Shown here piece after piece: positions 1 through 8,026 of a stretch of DNA of 64,000 nt. The DNA lies in NCBI RefSeq assembly GCF_035989285.1, contig NZ_CP108513.1, forward strand, positions 10,664,001-10,728,000, given 5' to 3'. Within the stretch, counting starts at the first letter, position 1, and the number at the start of each line of letters is the position of its first letter. The notes beneath the pieces are model-generated. The model was not told the origin of the DNA. It was given only the letters and a program-made list of their open reading frames with translations, and searched no databases. A program made the position numbers and the translations under genes. Source of the stretch: Streptomyces sp. NBC_01235 (GTDB lineage: Bacteria > Actinomycetota > Actinomycetes > Streptomycetales > Streptomycetaceae).

Positions 1-422
1 GCCAGTTGGAAGACCACATCGAAGACACCCTTGAGTAACGCGGCAACATACAGGTGCGCCAGGGTGAGGTGGCCCAGGACGGCGGCCAGCGGCAGCGAGC
101 CGAGGATGACGCAGCGGGCGACGTTGGCGAGTTGCATCAGCGGCCGTCGGCGCAGTCGGTCGGTGAAGACGCCCATGATCGGCGCGAGCAGTACGAACGG
201 CAGCCACTGCAGTGCCATGAGCGCGCCGACCCCGACGGCGCCGGTGCCCAGGGCGAGGACCGCCAGCGACGGCAGCGCCACGACGCTGATCTCACTGCCC
301 AGAAGGCTGATCGACTCCCCGGACCACAGGAGAAGGAATGGGCGGTTGCGCGCCAGGACCGACTTCGGACGGGTTGCGCCGATTTTTGGATCTTCGACAG
401 CCCTCTGAGTGGAACGCCGCAC
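1..422 (-). CDS. MFS exporter, N-terminal part (cut by window edge)
   Basis: This is the first 140 codons of a major facilitator superfamily permease; the rest lies beyond base 1. The reverse strand reads through hydrophobic helices separated by a short basic loop, with the MFS loop 2-3 signature GVFTDRLRRRPLM and an N-terminal stretch FLLLWSGESISLLGSEIS that is typical of the MFS_3 (multidrug/enterobactin exporter-like) group. The GTG at 422 is chosen because a GAGGGGGG ribosome binding site sits just upstream of it. The likely role is proton-driven efflux of a small molecule across the cytoplasmic membrane; the substrate is unknown. An alternative reading frame of similar length on the same strand lacks membrane segments and was set aside. 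Confidence 0.8.
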   Translation of the reverse strand, partial: MRRSTQRAVEDPKIGATRPKSVLARNRPFLLLWSGESISLLGSEISVVALPSLAVLALGTGAVGVGALMALQWLPFVLLAPIMGVFTDRLRRRPLMQLANVARCVILGSLPLAAVLGHLTLAHLYVAALLKGVFDVVFQL

Positions 423-625
423 GATTCCCCCCTCGCCGAGATCTGCGATGCGCTGGCAAATAGTCGACATCATGCGTGCTCACCCTTCGCGGAGCAAGCG
501 CTTTCTGGCCGTGCTGTCCGGAAAAGGAGACCTTGCAGCCGTAAAGGCGCTGTCTTGCAGATCGTGATCACGCCGGTAAGGGCCGATGCAGGGATGGGTG
601 CGGTCACCGTTGATCATCGTGAGTT

Positions 626-1350
626 GTGTGGACAAACGACGAGACGGTTGCCGGAGCCCACAGCGTAGATCCCGGCCGATGGCGGGAGGCCTTCGAGATA
701 GCCATGGGCCAGATCGCAGGCAGGTTCGCACGGTACGAACCCCGGCTACGGGCGGGGCGGTTGGTACTCGGTCTGCTGTCCGACCTGCCGCGGAAGAACT
801 GCTGGACGATCGCGGAGCGGGCCGGGGAAACCAGCCCACACGGCATGCAGCACCTATTGTCCCGCGCCGCCTGGGACGCTGACGCGGTCCGTGACGACCT
901 ACGCGAATACGTCGTCGAACACCTCCACGACGAGGCTGCGGTTCTAGTCGTCGACGAGACCGGTGACGTGAAGAAGGGCGCTCGCACCGTCGGGGTTCAG
1001 CGCCAGTACACCGGCACCGCCGGCAGGATCGAAAACTCCCAGGTCGCCGTCTATCTCGTCTACGCGGGCGCACGGGGACATGCGGCGGTGGACCGGGAGC
1101 TGTACATCCCGCGCTCGTGGACGTGCGACCCTGACCGCTGCCAGGCAGCAGGGCTCGGCGAGGACACCGTCTTCGCGACCGAGCCGGAACTGGCCCGCAC
1201 GATGATCGAACGGTTCCTGGACGCCGGACACCAAGTGGACTGGGTCACCGGTGACGAGGTCTACGGCGGCAGCCCGAAACTGAGGGCGGCTCTGGAAGAG
1301 CGCGGCATCGGCTACGTCCTCGCGGTGGCCTGCTCGGTCGAAGTCCCCAC
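626..1350 (+). pseudogene. IS701-type transposase, N-terminal two thirds
   Basis: This is a DDE transposase of the IS701 group. Two of the acidic catalytic motifs are visible (VVDETGDVKKG near residue 110 and WVTGDEVYGG near residue 210), but the C-terminal third carrying the catalytic Glu is absent. The reading frame is recognisable up to about base 1350, exactly where an IS5-type element begins. The frame then runs on through that element's end and stops at 1420. Sequence to the right of the IS5 element does not obviously continue the gene, so a deletion probably accompanied or followed the insertion. The GTG at 626 is the likely start. The product cannot be active. Confidence 0.8.
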
Positions 1351-1353
1351 TAA

Positions 1354-1377
1354 GACGTCATCTCAATTGGTGGGTAA
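1354..1377 (+). repeat. Left terminal inverted repeat of the IS5 element
   Basis: It begins GACGTCATCTCAATTGG and continues TGGGTAA. It pairs with the reverse complement of 2555-2579 with two mismatches and one single-base gap. TAA lies immediately outside. Confidence 0.75.
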
Positions 1378-1401
1378 TTGTGTAGATAGTCGCTGGCAGA
1401 C

Positions 1402-1764
1402 GTGTTGTGGTGGCGGTTGAATGCCTTGGTGAGCGACTACTGGACACCCGCGCATCACGCGGTCGAGCACGAGGATGCGGAGACCTTGGCCCGGTTGCTG
1501 GCCGACGGTGCCGATCCTGATGAGGTCTTCAGCAACATGACGCTGCTGACGCACGCAATCGACGCCGAGGGCGATGGCTCCCTGCAGAGCGGTCAACCGT
1601 TGACCGTGCACACCACTGCTGTACTGCTGGCCTTCGGGGCTGACCCGGAGCTCGCCGATCCAGACGGTCGTACCCCCATGGACATGGCCAAGCACTACGG
1701 CCACCACTTGGCGGTGAAGCTGCTGCGGGCCCACATCAGCGGCCGAGCCGCCGGTAACAGATGA
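1402..1764 (+). CDS. Ankyrin-repeat protein carried inside an IS element
   Basis: This is a 120-residue protein with two ankyrin-type helical repeats. Recognisable pieces are TPAHHAVEHEDAETLARLL followed by the beta-hairpin ADGADPDEV, then VLLAFGADPELADPDGRTP and a final helix pair. Ankyrin repeats bind other proteins; no enzymatic motif is present. The GTG at 1402 is the first start after the frame opens, and a second GTG at 1429 is possible; neither has a strong ribosome binding site. The gene lies wholly between the IS5 inverted repeats, and its last ten codons overlap the end of the transposase gene on the other strand. That makes it a passenger gene by position; its function is unknown. 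Confidence 0.65.
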   Translation: MLWWRLNALVSDYWTPAHHAVEHEDAETLARLLADGADPDEVFSNMTLLTHAIDAEGDGSLQSGQPLTVHTTAVLLAFGADPELADPDGRTPMDMAKHYGHHLAVKLLRAHISGRAAGNR

Positions 1765-2541
1765 GGGTGCAGGCGATACTTGTGAAGGCGAGGAAGTGCT
1801 CGGCCTTGCGCTCATATCGACGGTGGAGACGGCGGCAGCCGGCGAGCCAGGACATGGTGCGTTCGATCGTCCAACGGTGACGTCCCAGCCGCTGGGAGGT
1901 CTCAACTCCCTTGCGGGCGATGCGGTGCCGGATGCCTCGGCAGCTTAACCATCGCCGCAGATGGGCATAGTCGTAGCCCTTGTCGGCATGGAGCTTGCCG
2001 GGCTTGCGACGCCGGGGGCCCCGGCGGGACCGGACCGGCGGTATGCCCTTCACGAGCGGGATCAGGGCCTGGCTGTCATGGACGTTGGCACCCGAGATCC
2101 CCACGGACAGGGGCAGACCGGTCCGCTCGGTAATCAAGTGGATCTTTGAGCCGTACTTGCCCCGGTCTACAGGATTCGGACCTGTCAGATCCCCCTTTTC
2201 AGGGCGCGCATGTTCACCGAGTCGATCGCACACCGCGACCAGTCCAGTTCGCTACGGGACCCGAGCTCGTCAAGCACCAGGCGGTGGAGCTTGGCCCACA
2301 CCCTGGCCTTCGTCCACTCGGTGAAGCGTCGGTGAGCCGTCGCGCCGGACGGCCCGAACGACGCGGTCGGCAACTGCTGCCACGTGCATCCCGAGGTCGC
2401 CACGAAGACGATCGCGGCCAGCACTTCGCGGTCGCCATGCCTCCGCCGGCCCCCACCCTGGGGCCGCGACGGCGCCTCCGGAACCACCCGCTGGAACAGC
2501 TCCCACAACTCATCCGGCACCAGCCGCTCAACGATCCTCAC
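1736..2541 (-). CDS. IS5-family transposase, two frames joined by programmed -1 frameshift
   Basis: OrfA (from a GTG at 2541 or 2544) carries the IS5 N-terminal region with the first catalytic Asp in WSRCAIDSVNMRALKRG. OrfB carries GSKIHLITERTGLPL, the second Asp in LHADKGYDY and the Glu motif RHRWTIERTMSWLAGCRRL. The frames overlap at 2185-2233. At about 2190-2200 the minus strand reads CTGAAAAGGGGGATCTGA, an A4G5 run typical of -1 slippage. Slipping back one base there turns the OrfA stop into an open frame ending at 1736. All three DDE residues are present, so the transposase may be functional. Confidence 0.85.
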
Positions 2542-2554
2542 CACGACCGCCAGC

Positions 2555-2579
2555 TTACCCAGCCAAATGAGATGACTTC
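2555..2579 (-). repeat. Right terminal inverted repeat of the IS5 element
   Basis: On the minus strand it reads GAAGTCATCTCATTTGG then CTGGGTAA, matching the left end at 1354-1377. TAA lies immediately outside on the plus strand at 2580-2582. Confidence 0.75.
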
Positions 2580-2582
2580 TAA

Positions 2583-2805
2583 GCCAACCGTGCGACTTCC
2601 CGCAGCCCCTCCACGCGCACACGGGCAGCCGCCTCCGCTCCTTCAGCGTCCCCGGCACCGACGCCACCGCGCACCCTCAACCATCAAGCGGACACAAGAC
2701 GCTCTTGCGGGTCAGACGCCGGGTCATCATGGTGATGAGTGGCCAGTTCAGGTGGGCTTCGGAGTGCTGGGGCCGTCCGTAGTAGCACGCCCGACGACTC
2801 CGGTC
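2583..2805. other. Region without a supported gene
   Basis: Open frames here have no recognisable domain or ribosome binding site. The sequence is high-GC debris between the IS5 element and the terpene operon leader. I see no continuation of the IS701 transposase gene. Confidence 0.5.
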
Positions 2806-2824
2806 TGAATTCCGAAGGAATTCA
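2806..2824. promoter_or_regulatory. 19-bp palindrome upstream of the terpene operon
   Basis: A perfect inverted repeat (arms TGAATTCC and GGAATTCA around GAA) lies about 155 bp before the first P450 start, in locally AT-richer DNA. Such symmetry in a leader suits an operator for a dimeric regulator, but no regulator is encoded next to it, so this is inference. Confidence 0.35.
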
Positions 2825-2978
2825 CATTCTTCGGCTCAAAACACTCCGGCCGTGCATTTTCAGCCGGACCCTTGACCTCTCCGGAGGTGGCGGACGATGA
2901 TCACGGGGCACCGCGGACGAGCGAACTTTCCGAAGACGAGCGACTTTTCGAGCTCACATTTCAGGGAGGTGTAGGGCT

Positions 2979-4337
2979 GTGCGTTCCATCACCGCTCCAG
3001 TGGAGGCCCCGATTGCGTCGGGCCGCTTTCCCTTACTCGGCCACGTGCCGCAGTTGGCCGTCAAGCGGGTGGACTTCCTGCAATCAGTCAGGGCGCAGGG
3101 CGACATCGTCAGGATATTCCTCGGGAATCGGCCGGTGTTCGTCCTGAACTCACCTGAAGCCGTCCACGACGTTCTCGTGACGCAGAGCAGGAGGTTCGGC
3201 AAAGGGCTGCTGTTCGACATCGCGCGGCCATTTATCGGGAACGGCATCATCACGTCCGAGCGGGATTTCCACCGGCGTCAACGGCGCGCGCTCCAGCCCG
3301 CTTTCCACCGTGAAAGCATCGCCGCGTGCGTCGGCACGATGACCGACATCGCCGAGGAACAGGTGTCGGCATGGAGCCCGGGCGAGGTGATCGCCATGGA
3401 TCTGGCGATGCGTCGGATGATGACGGTCATGCTCGTCGCGACCCTGTTCAGTACCGAGCGCCCGGACGGCGCCGCGGCCGTGGCCCAGCTGGGGGAGCGG
3501 GTCGCCGAGCATCTGACCACGGTGATGCGCGGGGTCTTCGTGGGCACCGTCCTGCCCGCGCCGATCGCGTCCTCGCCCGCGCTGGGCCACCGTAAGTACC
3601 TGTCCGCGGCCGCAGCGCTGCGCGAACTCGCGGACACCGCTGTCCGGCAGGCTCGGCAGTATCCCACCGACCGCGGCGACCTGCTGTCGATCATGTTCGC
3701 CGGCACCCCCGGGAATCCGCAGGGGATGACCGACGTGGAGGCCCGTGACGAGCTGCTGTCCCTGCTCATGGCCGGTGCCGAAACCACGTCGACCACCCTG
3801 TCCTGGGCGCTCCACGAACTCGGCCGGCGACCGGAGATCACCGATCGGATCAGGGTCGAGTGCGATGCGCTACCCGCTGGCGTCCTGCCCAGCGCAGCTA
3901 CGCTTCCCTTCACCGACCGGTTCCTCCGGGAGGTGCTCCGCCTGCACCAGCCCAGCTGGCTGCTCATGCGGCGCGCCCTGGAGGCGGTGCGGGTCTGCGG
4001 TGTCGAGCTCCCGCAGGGGGCCGAGCTGATCTACAGCGCGGTGACGATACACCGGGACCCGGCCTACTTCCCGGATCCCCTGCGATTCGACCCGGACCGG
4101 TGGCTCAGCCGTACCGAGAAGGATCTTCCACCGGGCGCCTACGTTCCGTTCGCCCTCGGCAACCGGAAGTGCATCGGGGACCACTTCGCGATGACCGAGA
4201 TGCTGGTCGTCCTCCGCTCGATCGTCTCGCGCTGGCGACCGCAGCCGGTCGAGGGGCGCCGGGTCCGGCCGGTGGTCCAAGCGCTGATCCGGCCCAATGC
4301 GCTGCCCATGCGCGTCTCACCCTGGCCGGCCCGTTGA
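2979..4337 (+). CDS. Cytochrome P450 (CYP183/PtlI-like), terpene tailoring
   Basis: This 452-residue heme monooxygenase is predicted to oxidise the hydrocarbon made by the terpene synthase 31 bp downstream. Visible motifs are the proton-relay I-helix AGAETT (residues 265-270), the K-helix EVLR (318-321) and the heme loop FALGNRKCIG (391-400, Cys398 as axial ligand). The proline-rich N-terminus SGRFPLLGHVP and overall sequence resemble actinobacterial P450s paired with terpene cyclases, such as the pentalenene oxidase group (CYP183). The GTG at 2979 is chosen because GGGAGGT lies 9 bp upstream. It is the first gene of an apparent three-gene operon. No ferredoxin or ferredoxin reductase gene is adjacent, so electron partners must come from elsewhere. 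Confidence 0.9.
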   Translation: MRSITAPVEAPIASGRFPLLGHVPQLAVKRVDFLQSVRAQGDIVRIFLGNRPVFVLNSPEAVHDVLVTQSRRFGKGLLFDIARPFIGNGIITSERDFHRRQRRALQPAFHRESIAACVGTMTDIAEEQVSAWSPGEVIAMDLAMRRMMTVMLVATLFSTERPDGAAAVAQLGERVAEHLTTVMRGVFVGTVLPAPIASSPALGHRKYLSAAAALRELADTAVRQARQYPTDRGDLLSIMFAGTPGNPQGMTDVEARDELLSLLMAGAETTSTTLSWALHELGRRPEITDRIRVECDALPAGVLPSAATLPFTDRFLREVLRLHQPSWLLMRRALEAVRVCGVELPQGAELIYSAVTIHRDPAYFPDPLRFDPDRWLSRTEKDLPPGAYVPFALGNRKCIGDHFAMTEMLVVLRSIVSRWRPQPVEGRRVRPVVQALIRPNALPMRVSPWPAR

Positions 4338-4368
4338 AACGGACCCGCTTCTGGAGGTGCGACACACC

Positions 4369-5364
4369 ATGACATCGACGGCAGGGCCGTCCGTGCCCGT
4401 GCTGGTGACCGAGGCCAACCCTGGGCCCCCGGCCCCGGTTCTCGTCCCTTTTCCCCGCCGGATCAGTCCGGACTTCCGAGCCGCTCACGACCGCCACCTC
4501 GCCTGGCCGAAGTCCTTCGGCTTCCTGTCCTCGGAAGCGGAGGAGGCCCACCACCTCAAGGGCCAGTTCCCGCTGATCGCGGCCATGTTCTATCCGAACG
4601 CGACCGGAAACGAACTGGACCTCGGAGTCGACCAGCAGACCTGGTACTTCCTGTTCGACGACGCGCTCGACGAACAGTGGGGCCGGTCGCCCGAGAGGGT
4701 CCGCCACCTCGTCGAACTCGTCAAGGAGGGCACCACCGGCGAGGCGTCCCCGTTGCCCCTGGCCAGTGCCTTCGCCGACATGCGACGACGCAGCTGCCAG
4801 GACATGCCCGAGGACTGGCTCCAGCGATCGGCAGCCCACTGGTCCTCCTACCTCGACCACCACGTCCACGAGGCGCGCAGCCGGCAGGCCGACACCCCCA
4901 TGTCCCTGAGTACGTACCTGCGCGTCCGGCGCCACACCATCGGCGTGGCACCGGTCATCGACCTCGCCGAGCGCTTGTCTTCGTGCGTCCTCCCGGACCA
5001 CCTGTACGCGCTACCGCACCTGTCGATCATGCGCGAGATGACGAAGACGTTCATCATCTGCGACAACGACGTCGTCTCCCTGGACAAGGACGCGGCACTG
5101 GGGGAGCAGAACAACCTCGTGCTCTGCCTGGAACGGGAACACGGGCTCTCCCGGCCGGAAGCGATCGAGAGGGCCCTCCGCCGCCAGAGCGAAGCCCTGG
5201 AACTGTTCACCAGCGCCCACCGCGCCCTTCTGGGCGCAACGGCGACGAGCCACCTCGACCCGGCCGAACGCCACCTGCTGCAGCGCTACTGCACGGAGGC
5301 ATTGCAGACCACCATCCGCGGCGCCTACGACTGGCACCACGCCTCCACCCGGTACCGCGTTTAG
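4369..5364 (+). CDS. Class I terpene synthase (probably sesquiterpene cyclase)
   Basis: This 331-residue protein is the usual length for a bacterial class I cyclase, which ionises a linear prenyl diphosphate and cyclises the carbocation. The metal-binding motif is DDALD (97-101). The diphosphate sensor Arg is in RRHTIG (187-192). The second metal site reads NDVVSLDKD (233-241), and an Arg-Tyr pair ends the protein at 328-329. The second motif normally ends in Glu; here it is Asp241, a conservative change. The ATG at 4369 has GGAGG upstream; the open frame extends further upstream without homology. It lies between two P450 genes with short gaps (31 and 64 bp), which points to an operon for an oxidised terpenoid. 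Sesquiterpene chemistry is inferred from size; the product is not predictable. Confidence 0.93.
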   Translation: MTSTAGPSVPVLVTEANPGPPAPVLVPFPRRISPDFRAAHDRHLAWPKSFGFLSSEAEEAHHLKGQFPLIAAMFYPNATGNELDLGVDQQTWYFLFDDALDEQWGRSPERVRHLVELVKEGTTGEASPLPLASAFADMRRRSCQDMPEDWLQRSAAHWSSYLDHHVHEARSRQADTPMSLSTYLRVRRHTIGVAPVIDLAERLSSCVLPDHLYALPHLSIMREMTKTFIICDNDVVSLDKDAALGEQNNLVLCLEREHGLSRPEAIERALRRQSEALELFTSAHRALLGATATSHLDPAERHLLQRYCTEALQTTIRGAYDWHHASTRYRV

Positions 5365-5428
5365 GCCGGCGCTCGCCACCACGACAAGACGGCGTTCCCA
5401 GGATCGACACAGCTGAGGAGCATGCACC

Positions 5429-6628
5429 ATGCCCAATCACCGCTCAGCGTCCTTCGTAGCCTCCGAACGGGACCGGACCTGCCCGTTCGCCCCGTCGCCG
5501 GACCTCCTGCGCATGCGCGAGGAGGACGGCCTGCCGCGGCTGCGCGTCTTCCACCCGGTGCGCGGCGAGATCGAAGCCGTTGTCATCACCAGGTACGGCG
5601 ATGTCCGGGCCGCCTTCGCGGACGAGCGCCTGGTGACGGGCAACGGCATCGACCCGACGCTGCCGCGCACCCTGTACAACCACCCGGGCTTCCTGCCTGC
5701 CTACAGCGGTCCGGACCACACCCGCCTGCGCCGCATGCTCACCGGCAGCTTCACCGTCCGCCAGGTCGAGCAACTGCGGCCCGCGATTGAGACGATGGTC
5801 TCCGACCACCTCGACGCCATGGTGGAACACGGACCTGTCGTCGACCTGGTCGAGGCGTTCGCCCTGCCCATCCCCTCACTGGCGATCTGTGAACTGCTCG
5901 ACGTCCCGTACGGGACACGGTCCATGTTCCAGCGCTGTTCCCAGGTGATCGTGGACGGGACGGCCGAAGCCGACCAACTGGTGGCCGCATCGGCCGAGCT
6001 GAACGCGGCCATGGCGGACATCGTCAACCGCAACCGGGCCACCCCCGGGGACGGAGTGCTGGGCTCTGTGGTCCGGCAGCATGGCGCGGAGCTCACCGAC
6101 GACGAACTCATCGGATTCGGAACCACCCTCCTCGTCGGCGGATACGAGACCACGGCGACCATGCTTGCCCTGAGCGTGCTGGTCCTGCTCCGCAATCCGG
6201 ACCAACTCGCCGCCCTCCGCGACGACCCCACGGTCACCGGCACCGCCGTGGAGGAACTCCTGCGCCATCTCGCCATTGCCGCGCCGCTCCTGCGCACGGC
6301 CGTGGCCGACGTCGACATCAACGGCAACAGGATCGCCGCGGGCGAGCACGTACTGCTTTCTCCCCTGACCGCGAACCACGACCCCGACCTCGTCCCCGAG
6401 CGCCCCGACGACCTCCACCTCCGCCGCCGCCCGGTCGCCCAGCTGTCCTTCGGCTTCGGCGCCCACCAGTGCCTCGGCCAGCAACTGGCCCGACTGGAAC
6501 TGAAAATCGCTCTGCCGGCCCTGCTCCGCCGCCTCCCCACCCTCCGACTCGCCGTCCCCGAAGCCGCCCTCCGCTTCCGTCAGGGCTCAACGGTCTACGG
6601 CGTCGAGGCACTCCCGGTCACCTGGTGA
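5429..6628 (+). CDS. Cytochrome P450 (CYP105/107-like), terpene tailoring
   Basis: This 399-residue actinobacterial class I P450 shows the I-helix motif GGYETT (237-242), K-helix EELLR (275-279) and heme loop FGFGAHQCLG (341-350, Cys348). Its N-terminus (RTCPFAPSPDL) resembles CYP105/CYP107-type enzymes and differs from the first P450 of the operon. The two enzymes therefore probably act at different steps or positions on the terpene. GAGGAG precedes the ATG at 5429; an ATG at 5422 is out of frame. It is the last gene of the operon, 64 bp after the cyclase, and a strong hairpin follows some 330 bp later. Confidence 0.9.
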   Translation: MPNHRSASFVASERDRTCPFAPSPDLLRMREEDGLPRLRVFHPVRGEIEAVVITRYGDVRAAFADERLVTGNGIDPTLPRTLYNHPGFLPAYSGPDHTRLRRMLTGSFTVRQVEQLRPAIETMVSDHLDAMVEHGPVVDLVEAFALPIPSLAICELLDVPYGTRSMFQRCSQVIVDGTAEADQLVAASAELNAAMADIVNRNRATPGDGVLGSVVRQHGAELTDDELIGFGTTLLVGGYETTATMLALSVLVLLRNPDQLAALRDDPTVTGTAVEELLRHLAIAAPLLRTAVADVDINGNRIAAGEHVLLSPLTANHDPDLVPERPDDLHLRRRPVAQLSFGFGAHQCLGQQLARLELKIALPALLRRLPTLRLAVPEAALRFRQGSTVYGVEALPVTW

Positions 6629-6674
6629 CCGGTCGGCCGGCGCGTCCCGAAAGGCCCACCGCGTGACCAGCTCA

Positions 6675-6734
6675 ATGATCGAGGGGAAGCGAGCCGACTC
6701 CGCCCGCCGCCGCGAACGCGTCCTCCAGCCCTCG
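6675..6734 (+). pseudogene. Scrap of a DUF6262-type protein
   Basis: The first 20 codons read MIEGKRADSARRRERVLQ, the characteristic start of DUF6262 proteins that accompany Tn554-like tyrosine integrases. The homology stops after the Gln. A larger remnant of the same family lies at 27639-28197. Confidence 0.4.
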
Positions 6735-6954
6735 ATGCAGCCCTGCGTGGCGGTGATGACATCACAAGGACCCAGTGCGGACGAAGCGGCACACTGCGGT
6801 CTGCGAGAGTCAGGTCACCCTCGGCCGCGCAGCAGGCCATCGTCACCGACCGGACCACGGCCCTGGCCACCTCCACCTCGCCTGAAGGGGCGGCTGTTGG
6901 ACTGTCGCGTCGAACGGTGTCCCCGGTGGGCCCGCCAGTGGTGAGCACGCGAAA

Positions 6955-6987
6955 GCCCCGGCTGGACGGGGGGAGACCAGCCGGGGC
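6955..6987 (+). terminator. Strong hairpin, candidate terminator
   Basis: Perfect 11-bp arms GCCCCGGCTGG and CCAGCCGGGGC surround an 11-base purine-rich loop. There is no T tract, as is common in Streptomyces. It lies about 330 bp beyond the terpene operon and may end that transcript or that of a lost gene. Confidence 0.5.
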
Positions 6988-7198
6988 CGTAAGGCGGTGA
7001 CGGGCGGAGGGCGGTCGCCTCTCGGCGGAAGGCTCCATGGGGCTTCAGCCGGACGATCGTCCCCATGGGCTATAGGTGAGGCCCGGGGACACTGTCCCCT
7101 CCACCAGCCACGTATAGGTGAACGGTCAACTTTCTCGGGTTGTTCCCGCTCGGTCCCGACTGCCGGTGTGAGCTGAGGAACATCCCTTGCTGGAGGCC

Positions 7199-7930
7199 TC
7201 AGTTGAGGAAGTCGGCGACCAGGGCGGCGAGGTCGTCCGGGGTGGCCAGGCGGATACCGAAGATCTCAGCCTTGGCCCGCTTGGATCCTTCCGCCGTCTC
7301 CGGCGACGACGAGGACGGTCTTCTTGGAGACGCTGGAGGAGGAGCGGCCGCCGGCGTGTTCGATGAGCGCGTTCATCCGGTTTCTCGACTGGGCTTCTCC
7401 AGGAGGCCGGTCATCGCGCCGGTGACGACATGGTCATCCCGGCCGGGGGCCCGCCCGCATGCTCGGTGTTCTCTTCGTGGTCACCGGCGTCGCCGTCGTA
7501 CGAGGTGGGCCGGATGGCACCTGGCTCGGTCATGTTCACCCCGGCGGCGGCGAGTTGGTCGATGAGCGGCGGCGAGTTCGGCGAGTTCGGCGACGAACGG
7601 GGGGTCTTCTCGGTGCCGATGCCGTCGACCTGCTGCATCGTTTCCGTGTCGGCGGCGCGGATGTGTCCAAGGTGGCGAAGTGCCGGGCGATGTGGCGGGA
7701 CATGGAGCGGCCGGTGCCGCGGACCCGAGTGCGCACAGCACCTGCGACAGCAGCTGCTCCTTGGCCGCAGCGATGGCGGTGATGAGGTTGCCAGTGCTGG
7801 TTGCGCCCACCCCTCCAGCACCAGGGACTGTGCCCGGGTGAGGGCGAACAGGTGGGCGAGACGGGCGACGAGACCGGCGTCGACGAGTTGGACGATGCGG
7901 GTGGCCCCGAGGCTTCGATGTCGTGAGCTT
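7199..7930 (-). pseudogene. ligA: NAD-dependent DNA ligase (LigA), decayed C-terminal half
   Basis: In three frames of the minus strand the order of LigA C-terminal modules is readable. First come helix-hairpin-helix-type segments (DAGLVARLAHLFALTRAQ; ALGIRGTGRSMSRHIARHF; then DGIGTE and LIDQLAAAGVN). These are followed by a BRCT-like end with HAGGRSSSSVSKKTVLVVAGD and, after a further shift, GIRLATPDDLAALVADFLN before the stop at 7199-7201. The adenylation domain and its catalytic Lys are missing, and at least two frameshifts interrupt the rest. It is a dead second copy, not the essential ligase, and may derive from a plasmid or phage. Confidence 0.75.
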
Positions 7931-8026
7931 CGGTTGCCCGGCAACCTACTGCGCGACTTCGCCCCCTTCCTGATCGATCAGTCGATGTGGCCGACCGGCC
8001 CAACCGTCTCTTGCCGAAGGGGATCG

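Larger units (their letters stand above)
1354..2579. mobile_element. IS5-family insertion sequence with ankyrin passenger gene
   Basis: The element is about 1226 bp and looks complete. Its ends are imperfect inverted repeats (1354-1377 and 2555-2579) that differ by two mismatches and one gap, and they are flanked by TAA on both sides (1351-1353 and 2580-2582), a plausible 3-bp target duplication. It carries a frameshifted two-frame transposase on the minus strand and, unusually, a plus-strand ankyrin-repeat gene in its left third. Related Streptomyces IS5/IS427-type elements are usually under 1 kb, so the extra length is explained by the passenger. It lies at the point where the IS701-type transposase gene breaks off. 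Confidence 0.75.
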
